Both the position numbers and the translations under genes were made by a program. The notes beneath the pieces are model-generated. The model ran no database searches, was not told the origin of the DNA, and saw nothing but the letters and a program-made list of their open reading frames with translations. From Gammaproteobacteria bacterium (GTDB lineage: Bacteria > Pseudomonadota > Gammaproteobacteria > Francisellales > CACEW01): 5,835 nucleotides of DNA. The stretch spans positions 1 to 5,835 of the forward strand of contig JANQIS010000086.1 in NCBI GenBank assembly GCA_028282045.1, read 5' to 3'. Shown here one piece after another: positions 1-5,835 of the stretch. Position 1 is the first letter of the stretch; each line of letters opens with the position of its first letter.

Positions 1-131
1 TCAAGGCCAGAGGTAAAAATTGCAAGGCGGCATAGTTGAACACTATATAACGCTGCAATTTTTGCCGATAACGTAGATATGACGCCGCTTTGAGGATGAG
101 AAGCAAGTGACATAATGAAATATCCAGGCTA
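1..131 (+). repeat. Dispersed noncoding repeat, copy A
   Basis: Bases 1-131 align without gaps to 3192-3322. By hand count 19 of the first 130 positions differ, about 85% identity, and similarity stops abruptly after 131. The genes next to the two copies (ychJ-like and pepN) are unrelated, so this is a repeated element and not a duplicated gene region. Internally it has a perfect 10-base inverted repeat (15-24 and 54-63). The copy begins at the first base of the window, so its true left end is unknown; copy B has an extra inverted arm to the left that would fall outside the window here. No open frame is shared by both copies, so it is probably noncoding. It resembles MITE- or ERIC-type intergenic elements in size and position, but I do not recognise it as a named family. 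Confidence 0.9.
15..63. repeat. Perfect 10-bp inverted repeat inside copy A
   Basis: aaaaattgca at 15-24 is the exact reverse complement of tgcaattttt at 54-63, with a 29-base loop. The corresponding arms in copy B (3206-3215 and 3245-3254) are degraded. They still give eight pairs, one of them G-U, with an internal T-T mismatch and an unpaired last position. The run of T on the right arm is part of the stem and is not followed by a gene end, so this is not read as a terminator. Confidence 0.7.
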
Positions 132-135
132 TAGT
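107..135 (+). promoter_or_regulatory. Predicted sigma70 promoter of the ychJ-like/SIS operon
   Basis: GTGACA at 107-112 (5 of 6 to TTGACA) and TATAGT at 130-135 (5 of 6 to TATAAT) are separated by 17 bases, the optimal spacing. Transcription would begin near 142, leaving a leader of about 25 bases before the ATG at 167. The -35 box lies inside the repeat and the -10 box straddles its right end. This is a consensus match by eye with no experimental support. Confidence 0.55.
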
Positions 136-156
136 AAAAGAGATTACATAACAATT

Positions 157-160
157 GAAG
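157..160 (+). promoter_or_regulatory. Weak ribosome binding site of the ychJ-like gene
   Basis: GAAG lies 6 bases upstream of the ATG at 167. It is a short match to the Shine-Dalgarno consensus but correctly placed, and it supports this start because the SEC-C motif begins at residue 4. Confidence 0.4.
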
Positions 161-166
161 TAGCCT

Positions 167-559
167 ATGAAAGCGTGTCCTTGTGGCTCCGGCAAATTAT
201 TTATGAAATGCTGTAAACCGTATCTAACCGGCAAGGCGGTTCCAACCACCGCTGAGGCATTAATGCGCTCACGTTACACTGCCTATACGCGTGCCGACAT
301 CGATTATATCCAAGCCACTATGAAAGGGACTCCCGCCGAAGGTTTTAACCCTCAAGAGGCCAAAACCTGGGCGCAGCAAGTCAAATGGACCGGATTAAAA
401 GTGATGGAAATCGTCGCTGGCGGACCTGAAGATAATACCGGTAGCGTCTCCTTCTTGGCCCATTACACCAGCCATGGCGACAAGCAACACCTCCATGAGA
501 ATAGCTTGTTTGAAAAAACGCATGGTTGCTGGTATTACATTGGCAGTAAAAGTCACTAG
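167..559 (+). CDS. ychJ: YchJ-family (UPF0225) SEC-C motif protein
   Basis: A 130-residue protein of the YchJ/UPF0225 family, whose biochemical role is not established. The N-terminus is a SEC-C zinc-binding motif (Cys4, Cys6, Cys15, Cys16 in a CPCGSG...KCC arrangement). This motif type is named for its occurrence at the SecA C-terminus, where it binds metal. After it comes the family body, an NTF2-like fold, with the typical ALMRSRYTAY segment near residues 31-40 and a closing WYYI near 122-125. Enterobacterial YchJ is about 150 residues and ends in a second SEC-C motif; here the protein stops just after WYYIGSKSH, so only the N-terminal motif is present. Its stop codon lies 2 bases before the GTG of the next gene, so the two are probably one operon. 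The ATG at 167 is preferred because the cysteine motif follows at once. Family assignment is firm; function is unknown. Confidence 0.9.
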   Translation: MKACPCGSGKLFMKCCKPYLTGKAVPTTAEALMRSRYTAYTRADIDYIQATMKGTPAEGFNPQEAKTWAQQVKWTGLKVMEIVAGGPEDNTGSVSFLAHYTSHGDKQHLHENSLFEKTHGCWYYIGSKSH

Positions 560-561
560 CC

Positions 562-1851
562 GTGAAGGTTGATTTTGATATTCAAGCCTGGGCAGCACGC
601 TATGCCCAAGCACCAACATTAGTTACCGAACAACCCCATCCATTGACCTGCGAGCTTTCAAATCTGGCACAGCATGATCTACCACAAGCTGTTAAATTAT
701 GGCGCGATATTGATATCACTGCACTACACAAACTGGCTGCCCGGCAACAATCACTGCAGCCATTACAACAGCATATCGACACTGCCGGCCGTGTGATTTT
801 GCTTGGCTGTGGCTCTAGTGGACGCCTGGCCTATTGGATAGCGAATTGGGCGCAAAAAAGTAACGTCCATGCCCTTGTAGCTGGTGGTACTGCTGCACTG
901 GTTCAATCTCAAGAAGGCTTAGAAGACAGCGCTCAGGCAGGTGCAAGAGCGCTATCAGCATTCACGCCACAGCCGCAAGATGTGGTAATCGGTTTGGCCG
1001 CCAGTGGTCGAACACCATTTGTATTAGGTGCCTTACAAGCAGCACAACGACAAGCTGCCAGCACATGGCTGATTACCAATAATGCAGATACTTTAATTCG
1101 CCCGCAGTTGCCTGACCCGAGCCTTCTCGATGGTGTCAATCTATTATGCTTAGACGTCGGTCCAATGGCACTGACCGGGAGCACGCGTCTGCAAGCCACC
1201 ACGGCCATGCAAGTGGCTTTAGTGCAACTGTTTGATCTGCATTATACTACCCAGGACTTTATCGCCTATCTGCAACAACTTGAGTGGACAGCACTGGTGA
1301 AAACCGTTGACTGGGAAGCACGAGCATTAAACCAAACACCAATACAGTATGTCAGTGATGCTGCTTGCTTACTGACCACGTTGGCCGACATCACCGAGCG
1401 TGCACCAACATTTAATGTACCAGCTCTCAGCCAGCCAAATACATTATGGCAGGTTAGCACTGATGATCAGGCAATGTTAAACCGTTGCGCCGGCTTTATA
1501 TCGCCCCGGCGTACCGATTTACCAGCCTTGCAAATTACCACATCAGGGTGGTTACTGGATCATCAGCCAGTATTGACTTTACCCTCAGCACCGGACGCTA
1601 TCTTGCAGGTAGGCTTAAAGTGCTTATTAAATTGCCACTCAACATTGGTGATGGGCCGACGCGGCTATTATCAGGGCAACTTAATGACACATCTCTCCCC
1701 CAGCAATGCTAAGCTGATTGATCGGGCAATTCGTTATGTACTAGCCCTGGATGATGAGCGTGACTATGCTACTGTCGCTAAGCAGGCACTGGCACTACCA
1801 ACATTGGAGCGCGGCATGTCATTAGTGCAATGTTTGCTTAATAAGAACTAG
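562..1851 (+). CDS. Double-SIS sugar-phosphate protein, MurQ/GckR-like
   Basis: A 429-residue soluble protein related to N-acetylmuramic acid 6-phosphate etherase (MurQ, about 300 residues) and, in length and layout, to glucokinase regulatory protein (two SIS domains). MurQ signatures seen: GCGSSGRL at 82-89 (phosphosugar loop), AGG at 107-109, EGLEDS at 118-123, GLAASGRTPF at 144-153, GPMALTGSTRL at 200-210 and, near the C-terminus, a segment at 373-393 (NLMTHLSPSNAKLIDRAIRYV-like) matching the MurQ end. About 140 residues that MurQ lacks (roughly 225-350) separate the GSTRL helix from that end, consistent with a second SIS domain. Of the two catalytic glutamates described for E. coli MurQ, the Glu114 equivalent is present (Glu121) but the Glu83 position is Trp96, so etherase activity is doubtful. 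Translation starts at a GTG 2 bases after the upstream stop with no clear Shine-Dalgarno, suggesting coupling to ychJ. A phosphosugar-binding regulator or isomerase are alternatives; substrate unknown. Confidence 0.85.
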   Translation: MKVDFDIQAWAARYAQAPTLVTEQPHPLTCELSNLAQHDLPQAVKLWRDIDITALHKLAARQQSLQPLQQHIDTAGRVILLGCGSSGRLAYWIANWAQKSNVHALVAGGTAALVQSQEGLEDSAQAGARALSAFTPQPQDVVIGLAASGRTPFVLGALQAAQRQAASTWLITNNADTLIRPQLPDPSLLDGVNLLCLDVGPMALTGSTRLQATTAMQVALVQLFDLHYTTQDFIAYLQQLEWTALVKTVDWEARALNQTPIQYVSDAACLLTTLADITERAPTFNVPALSQPNTLWQVSTDDQAMLNRCAGFISPRRTDLPALQITTSGWLLDHQPVLTLPSAPDAILQVGLKCLLNCHSTLVMGRRGYYQGNLMTHLSPSNAKLIDRAIRYVLALDDERDYATVAKQALALPTLERGMSLVQCLLNKN

Positions 1852-3085
1852 GACGCCAACATAACCCGGCTAACAAAGTCATCAACGCACTCAATAACAG
1901 AAAGTAATAAGGCATGTATACACTACCGGTCAATTTCCATAACAGTGTTACAACAACCGGCATTAAGCCACCAAAAATCACAAAGGCAACGTTATAGGCA
2001 ATACCCATGCCGGAACAACGAATGTAAGCCGGAAACTGTTGCGCAATAGCCAACGCATAACAACCATTGACTATGGCCGCTGTAACAGCAAGCCCTATCC
2101 CAAACAACCATGGCATCATCACCATATGATTAACCAGCCCCACAAACAAACCGCCACCGATGACAACCATGAGTAACGCCCCAACGATAATGAGTGCTCG
2201 TCGCCCGAATTGATCTGATAGCCACCCAAACAAAGGCACTAACACACCCAGTAGCGTAAAACTCACAGTGATCATGACATACACTTGATTACTGGGATAA
2301 TGCAATATTTGAGTCATATACACCGGCATATATAACAGTGTCGAAATCAATGCAGCAATGAGTGCAGCTAACCCCACTCCGACCAGGAGTTGTTGCCAAT
2401 GGCGTTGCAGCAATACCTTTATTGGTACAGAAACAATACGGTTGTGCTCGTACATACTGATAAAGTCTGGTGTTTCCAGTGTGCGCTTACGAAGAACATA
2501 ACTCACCCCGGCCAGCACAAACCCAATGAAAAAGGGTACACGCCACCCCCAACTCAGCATTGCCTGATCATCCAGTAAGTGGCGCAAAACAGAGGCGACA
2601 AGCCCTGCCAATGAGTTCCCCAAAGTAATGCTCATAAAAATCAATCCAACTAACAATCCAGTTCGGTGCTTGGAGAAGTGCTCCATGGTGAATATGGTTG
2701 CACCCGGAATTTCACCGCCAACTGAAAACCCTTGAATAATCCGCAATACAACTAAAGCAAATGGCGATAAAGCACCTATTTCTTGGTAGCTTGGTAGCAA
2801 GCCAATTAACAGTGTCGACGTGGCCATGATTAAAATGGCCACCATCAGTGATTTTTTACGGCCATACTTATCACCGACATGGCCAAAGCACAGACCCCCC
2901 AACGGCCGTGCAATATACCCCACGGCAAAAGTCGCAAAAACGGCTAACAAACCGATCCAGCCACTGGTGTCGGGAAAGAAGACCTGCTTTAGATAAGTGG
3001 CAAATAGCAAATAAATGGTGAAATCAAAAAACTCCAGCCCTGCACCTAAGCTGGCAAACCACACCACCTTGTAACGATTGAGCAC
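1838..3085 (-). CDS. MFS transporter, MHS (ProP-like) family
   Basis: An inner-membrane carrier of the metabolite:proton symporter branch of the major facilitator superfamily, whose members import compatible solutes, dicarboxylates and similar small metabolites; the substrate here cannot be read. With the GTG at 3085 as start it has 415 residues and about 12 hydrophobic segments. Family marks: LEFFDFTIY around 17-25 in helix 1, the loop 2-3 motif GHVGDKYGRKKS at 68-79, RIIQGFSVGGEIPGA at 115-129, the central-loop ETPDF at 204-208, the second-half loop motif GWLSDQFGRR at 287-296, and a late RCSGMGIAYN...FGG stretch. The frame stays open to a GTG at 3136, but those 17 extra codons cover a promoter-like -10 element and have no ribosome site, whereas the GTG at 3085 has AAAAGGG 9 bases upstream and gives the usual family N-terminus. 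The 3' end overlaps the convergent SIS gene by 14 bases. Confidence 0.9.
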   Translation of the reverse strand: MLNRYKVVWFASLGAGLEFFDFTIYLLFATYLKQVFFPDTSGWIGLLAVFATFAVGYIARPLGGLCFGHVGDKYGRKKSLMVAILIMATSTLLIGLLPSYQEIGALSPFALVVLRIIQGFSVGGEIPGATIFTMEHFSKHRTGLLVGLIFMSITLGNSLAGLVASVLRHLLDDQAMLSWGWRVPFFIGFVLAGVSYVLRKRTLETPDFISMYEHNRIVSVPIKVLLQRHWQQLLVGVGLAALIAALISTLLYMPVYMTQILHYPSNQVYVMITVSFTLLGVLVPLFGWLSDQFGRRALIIVGALLMVVIGGGLFVGLVNHMVMMPWLFGIGLAVTAAIVNGCYALAIAQQFPAYIRCSGMGIAYNVAFVIFGGLMPVVVTLLWKLTGSVYMPYYFLLLSALMTLLAGLCWRPSSY

Positions 3086-3094
3086 GCTTATTTG

Positions 3095-3101
3095 CCCTTT
3101 T
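3095..3101 (-). promoter_or_regulatory. Ribosome binding site deciding the transporter start
   Basis: On the minus strand AAAAGGG is followed by 9 bases and then GTG at 3085-3083. No comparable site precedes the upstream GTG at 3136. This, with the promoter at 3116-3143, is the main reason to shorten the transporter by 17 codons. Confidence 0.55.
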
Positions 3102-3115
3102 GTCCAAAAAATAAA

Positions 3116-3143
3116 AGCATATATGATCGATAGCACAAGTCAA
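3116..3143 (-). promoter_or_regulatory. Predicted sigma70 promoter of the MFS transporter
   Basis: Reading the minus strand, TTGACT (3143-3138, 5 of 6 to consensus) is followed by a 16-base spacer and TATGCT (3121-3116, 4 of 6). Transcription would start near 3109, giving a leader of about 24 bases that contains the AAAAGGG site before the GTG at 3085. It lies just beside the left arm of the inverted repeat at 3148, so the two divergent promoters flank that structure. Confidence 0.55.
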
Positions 3144-3147
3144 AAAC

Positions 3148-3312
3148 ATTGCATCATGTTGCACAGACAATCGCCCCATAGCAGCTTCAGATCAAGGCCA
3201 GAGGTAATAATTGCAAGACGGCATAATTGAACACGATGTAATGCAGCGATTTTTATCAATAACGCAGATATGACGCTGCTGTGGGGATGAGAATCAAGTG
3301 ACATGATGCAAT
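3148..3312. repeat. Long interrupted inverted repeat enclosing copy B
   Basis: The outer arms are a perfect 12-base inverted repeat: attgcatcatgt at 3148-3159 and acatgatgcaat at 3301-3312. After 14 unmatched bases on each side, a second stem pairs 3174-3193 with 3267-3286, where 17 of 20 positions are complementary and one more is a G-T pair. The two stems keep the same register with no length difference. The left part (3148-3193) is therefore a diverged inverted copy of the repeat's right half. The enclosed 3194-3266 carries the small hairpin arms described for copy A. The whole could form a cruciform in DNA or a long hairpin in RNA. Confidence 0.75.
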
Positions 3313-3322
3313 ATCCAGGTTA
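3192..3322 (+). repeat. Dispersed noncoding repeat, copy B
   Basis: Second copy of the element at 1-131, same orientation, ungapped and about 85% identical by hand count. It sits between the transporter promoter and pepN. The best-conserved parts are the left 40 bases (tcaaggccagaggta...) and the right third (gatgag...caagtgaca...tatccagg). The middle is more diverged and its hairpin is weakened. On the minus strand the frame open across copy A (CDS-like 249-43) is broken by stops here, which argues against a conserved protein product. Confidence 0.9.
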
Positions 3323-3326
3323 GCAT
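3298..3326 (+). promoter_or_regulatory. pepN: Possible pepN promoter at the repeat edge
   Basis: GTGACA at 3298-3303 and TAGCAT at 3321-3326 (4 of 6 to TATAAT) are 17 bases apart, exactly the arrangement seen upstream of the ychJ-like gene. The -35-like box lies within the repeat and overlaps the outer inverted-repeat arm. Transcription would start near 3333, about 32 bases before the pepN ATG. It is weaker than the copy A version because the -10 box is poorer. Confidence 0.35.
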
Positions 3327-3364
3327 ATCACCATGTCTTACGCTAACTGATGATAATCAATATT

Positions 3365-5835
3365 ATGCCGACCACCTACTACCGTAAAGATTACCGACCC
3401 AGCGACTATCAAATCGACACAACCGAACTGACATTTGAATTATTTGATGATCACACCATCGTCACTTGTTCGCTGAGTATGCGACAATTAAATCAGGCAC
3501 CGTTGGTACTCAATGGGCTGAATATGGAATTGATCAGCGTTGCAATAGATGGTGCTGCGTTAAATCAAGCAGAATATGCTGTCGGTACTGATACCCTGAC
3601 TATTCACAAGACACCACAGCAGTTTATCCTTACGACAACAGTGAAGATTAAACCGCAAGAGAATTTATCACTGGAAGGATTGTACCGTTCAGGTGAGATG
3701 TTTTGCAGCCAATGTGAGTCACACGGTTTTCGCAAGATCACATACTATCTTGACCGTCCTGATTGTCTGTCAGTTTTTACCACAACGATTATTGCTGATG
3801 GTGAACGCTATCACGTAATGCTCTCTAATGGTAATCTACTGGAAGATACGCTATTGGAGGATTCTCGCCGTCAAGTCGTATGGCACGATCCTCACCCAAA
3901 ACCTTGTTATCTGTTTGCTTTAGTCGCCGGTAATCTGACATGCGTCGAAGATACTTTTACCACTCACTCTGGCCGTAAGGTGGCGATTCAAATCTATGCT
4001 TTTGCTCAAGATATCGATAAATGCAGCTACGCACTGCAAGCAGTGAAAGATGCTATGCACTGGGATGAACAACGCTTTGGTTTGGAGTATGACCTGGACC
4101 GCTACATGATCGTAGCAGTGCCTGATTTTAATATGGGTGCGATGGAAAACAAAGGGCTCAATCTCTTTAATACCAAATATGTGCTGGCAGATGAACAAAC
4201 GGCAACAGACAAAGACTTTGAACTAGTCCAAGCCGTGATTGGCCATGAATATTTCCATAACTGGACTGGCAACCGTGTCACGTGCCGTGACTGGTTTCAA
4301 TTAAGCTTAAAAGAAGGCTTGACTGTATTTCGCGATGAAGAATTTACCGCGGACCTGCACACGCGTGCCGTCAAGCGCATTGAAGATGCAAAGATCATTC
4401 GCTCGGCCCAGTTTGCTGAGGATGCCAGCCCTATGGCACATCCAATCCGCCCTGACAGCTACCAAGAGATGAACAACTTCTACACGGTGACAGTGTACAA
4501 CAAGGGTGCTGAAGTCATCCGCATGATGCATACGTTACTAGACGAAGCTGGGTTTCAAAAAGGCATGAAGCTGTACTTTAAACGCCATGATGGCCAAGCT
4601 GTCACCTGTGATGATTTTGTTCAGGCAATGCAGGATGCTAACCATTATGACTTAACGCAATTCAAGTGTTGGTATAGCCAAGCAGGCACACCGGTTGTTA
4701 GTGTCAAAACACATTATGACGCCCAGCAACAGCGCTTTACTTTGACCCTGTCACAGCACTGCCCTGATACACCAGGCCAAACCAACAAACAACCTTTTTA
4801 TATTCCGATAAAGATGGGTTTGATCAGCCACAGTGGCACCACGCTGCTTAAGACACAAACGCTGGTGCTCAATGAGACCGAACAAACCTTTACTTTTGAT
4901 AATGTCACAGCGCAACCTGTACTATCTATTCTGCGCGATTTCTCAGCACCGGTGAAATTAGCCTATGACATGAGCAATGATGATCTGATGTATTTATTTG
5001 CGCACGATACCGACGCTTTTAATCGCTGGGATGCCGGCCAGCAAGCCATGACGCGCTTAATCCACCACTGTGTTGATACTCCCAAGACCCAATGGCAAAT
5101 ACCATCAGCACTACTGCATGCGATTAAAAACACCTTGCATCATCCAGAGCTTGACCCGGCTCTGATTGCCTTGGCATTACAAGTGCCCACACTGAGCACC
5201 CTGATGGAGACTTATGAGCAAGCTCCGTTAGATCAACTGGTAGCAGCACGCGCCTGGCTGGTGACACAAATTGCCCAACAACTACAGGATTGCTGGGTAC
5301 AGGCTTATCATACGCACAAACAAGCAAACTATGAACGCAATCAATCGGCTATTGCCAAGCGCTCGTTGTGTGCACAGTGTTTATACTATTTGGCTGCGAC
5401 ACAACGCCCACAATTGATCAGCTTAGTGGAGCATCATTACCAAAAAGCCACTAACATGACTGAGCGCATGGCAGCATTATCAGCATTAGCCAATGTAGCA
5501 GACCACTGCGCGTGGCAAGCATTAATGGAAGAGTTTTATCAACATTGGCAACACGATGCCCTGGTAGTCGATAAATGGTTAGCACTGCAAGCCAATGCCC
5601 AAGGCCAGCATACTTTTGAGACTGTGTGTCAGCTCACCCAACATCCAGCTTTTGAGCCAAACAATCCCAACAAGGTATATTCATTGCTGGTTGCATTTTC
5701 TCGCAACGATGGGCACTTTCATCAAACTGATGGCGCAACGTATCGTTGGCTCATTGACTGGGTGTTGCAGCTAGACCAAAAAAATCCGATGGTGGCAGCA
5801 AGAGTGATACGCCCGTTAATTAATTGGCGCCGCTA
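3365..5835 (+). CDS. pepN: Aminopeptidase N (M1 family), 3' end outside window
   Basis: Zinc metallo-aminopeptidase that removes N-terminal residues from peptides in the late stages of cytosolic protein turnover; no signal peptide is visible. The frame is open from the ATG at 3365 to the window end, 823 codons, against 870 in E. coli PepN, so roughly 45-50 C-terminal residues are missing. Similarity to E. coli PepN is clear throughout. Seen: the substrate N-terminus-binding GAMEN at 258-262, the zinc site HEYFH (His294, Glu295 base, His298) with Glu317 as third ligand, and the transition-state Tyr378 in VYNKGAEV. By family comparison, a beta domain covers about 1-190, the catalytic domain to about 440, a small beta domain to about 540 and a helical domain after that. 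An in-frame ATG at 3350 would add five residues; neither start has a good ribosome site, and 3365 is chosen because the N-terminus then lies closer in length to E. coli PepN. Confidence 0.97.
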   Translation, partial: MPTTYYRKDYRPSDYQIDTTELTFELFDDHTIVTCSLSMRQLNQAPLVLNGLNMELISVAIDGAALNQAEYAVGTDTLTIHKTPQQFILTTTVKIKPQENLSLEGLYRSGEMFCSQCESHGFRKITYYLDRPDCLSVFTTTIIADGERYHVMLSNGNLLEDTLLEDSRRQVVWHDPHPKPCYLFALVAGNLTCVEDTFTTHSGRKVAIQIYAFAQDIDKCSYALQAVKDAMHWDEQRFGLEYDLDRYMIVAVPDFNMGAMENKGLNLFNTKYVLADEQTATDKDFELVQAVIGHEYFHNWTGNRVTCRDWFQLSLKEGLTVFRDEEFTADLHTRAVKRIEDAKIIRSAQFAEDASPMAHPIRPDSYQEMNNFYTVTVYNKGAEVIRMMHTLLDEAGFQKGMKLYFKRHDGQAVTCDDFVQAMQDANHYDLTQFKCWYSQAGTPVVSVKTHYDAQQQRFTLTLSQHCPDTPGQTNKQPFYIPIKMGLISHSGTTLLKTQTLVLNETEQTFTFDNVTAQPVLSILRDFSAPVKLAYDMSNDDLMYLFAHDTDAFNRWDAGQQAMTRLIHHCVDTPKTQWQIPSALLHAIKNTLHHPELDPALIALALQVPTLSTLMETYEQAPLDQLVAARAWLVTQIAQQLQDCWVQAYHTHKQANYERNQSAIAKRSLCAQCLYYLAATQRPQLISLVEHHYQKATNMTERMAALSALANVADHCAWQALMEEFYQHWQHDALVVDKWLALQANAQGQHTFETVCQLTQHPAFEPNNPNKVYSLLVAFSRNDGHFHQTDGATYRWLIDWVLQLDQKNPMVAARVIRPLINWRR

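Noticed and set aside
54..63. Hairpin followed by T-rich sequence as a rho-independent terminator in copy A
   Set aside because: The T residues are inside the stem, the stem is A/T-rich with a 29-base loop, and no upstream gene is visible in the window.
43..249. Antisense 68-codon frame across copy A and the start of the ychJ-like gene
   Set aside because: The same frame is interrupted by stops in copy B, there is no convincing start context, and half of it is antisense to a recognised gene.
3333..3350. Five-codon frame (MSYAN, stop) ending in TGATG with the alternative pepN ATG at 3350
   Set aside because: It has no ribosome site, shows no attenuator-like structure downstream, and is short enough to arise by chance. 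It would matter only if pepN starts at 3350.
3350..3367. pepN starting at ATG 3350 instead of 3365
   Set aside because: It adds five residues with no ribosome site gain. It is not excluded, only less favoured.
3920..4531. Antisense open frames at 4198-3920 and 4531-4307 within pepN
   Set aside because: pepN is well conserved at protein level across this stretch and the antisense frames resemble no family; they are coding shadows.
1..5835. A defence, toxin-antitoxin, phage or CRISPR-type system
   Set aside because: All four genes belong to recognised housekeeping or transport families, and no tandem spacer-type repeats, integrase or transposase is present.

Overview
The window looks like ordinary chromosome from a gammaproteobacterium. 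The aminopeptidase N and the YchJ-type SEC-C protein both resemble the enterobacterial proteins closely, and base composition is moderate. The family cannot be fixed from this sequence alone. No rRNA, tRNA, CRISPR array, transposase or phage gene is visible.

Layout: (1) 1-166 holds a dispersed repeat (copy A) whose right end runs into a good sigma70-type promoter. (2) 167-1851 is a two-gene unit on the + strand: a short YchJ-family protein, then after 2 bases a GTG-started double-SIS protein related to MurQ and glucokinase regulatory protein. (3) 1838-3085 on the - strand is a ProP-like (MHS family) MFS transporter. It converges on the SIS gene and their 3' ends overlap by 14 bases. (4) 3086-3364 is a divergent regulatory region. 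It contains the transporter promoter, a second copy of the repeat (copy B, about 85% identical without gaps) and a promoter reading into the next gene. (5) 3365 to the end of the window is pepN, aminopeptidase N, with an intact M1 zinc site and roughly the last 45-50 residues missing past the window edge.

The genes do not form one obvious pathway. PepN supplies amino acids from peptides, the transporter is probably a proton-coupled uptake system for a small metabolite, and the SIS protein probably binds or converts a sugar phosphate. What links the regions is the noncoding repeat. It lies directly upstream of both + strand transcription units, in the same orientation, and in both places it supplies an identical GTGACA -35-like box at identical spacing from a -10-like hexamer. 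Around copy B, a diverged inverted copy of the repeat's right half lies to the left, so the region could fold into a long interrupted hairpin or cruciform between the two divergent promoters. This repeat family is the part of the window most worth a second look. I found no evidence of a new defence system or other multi-gene system.
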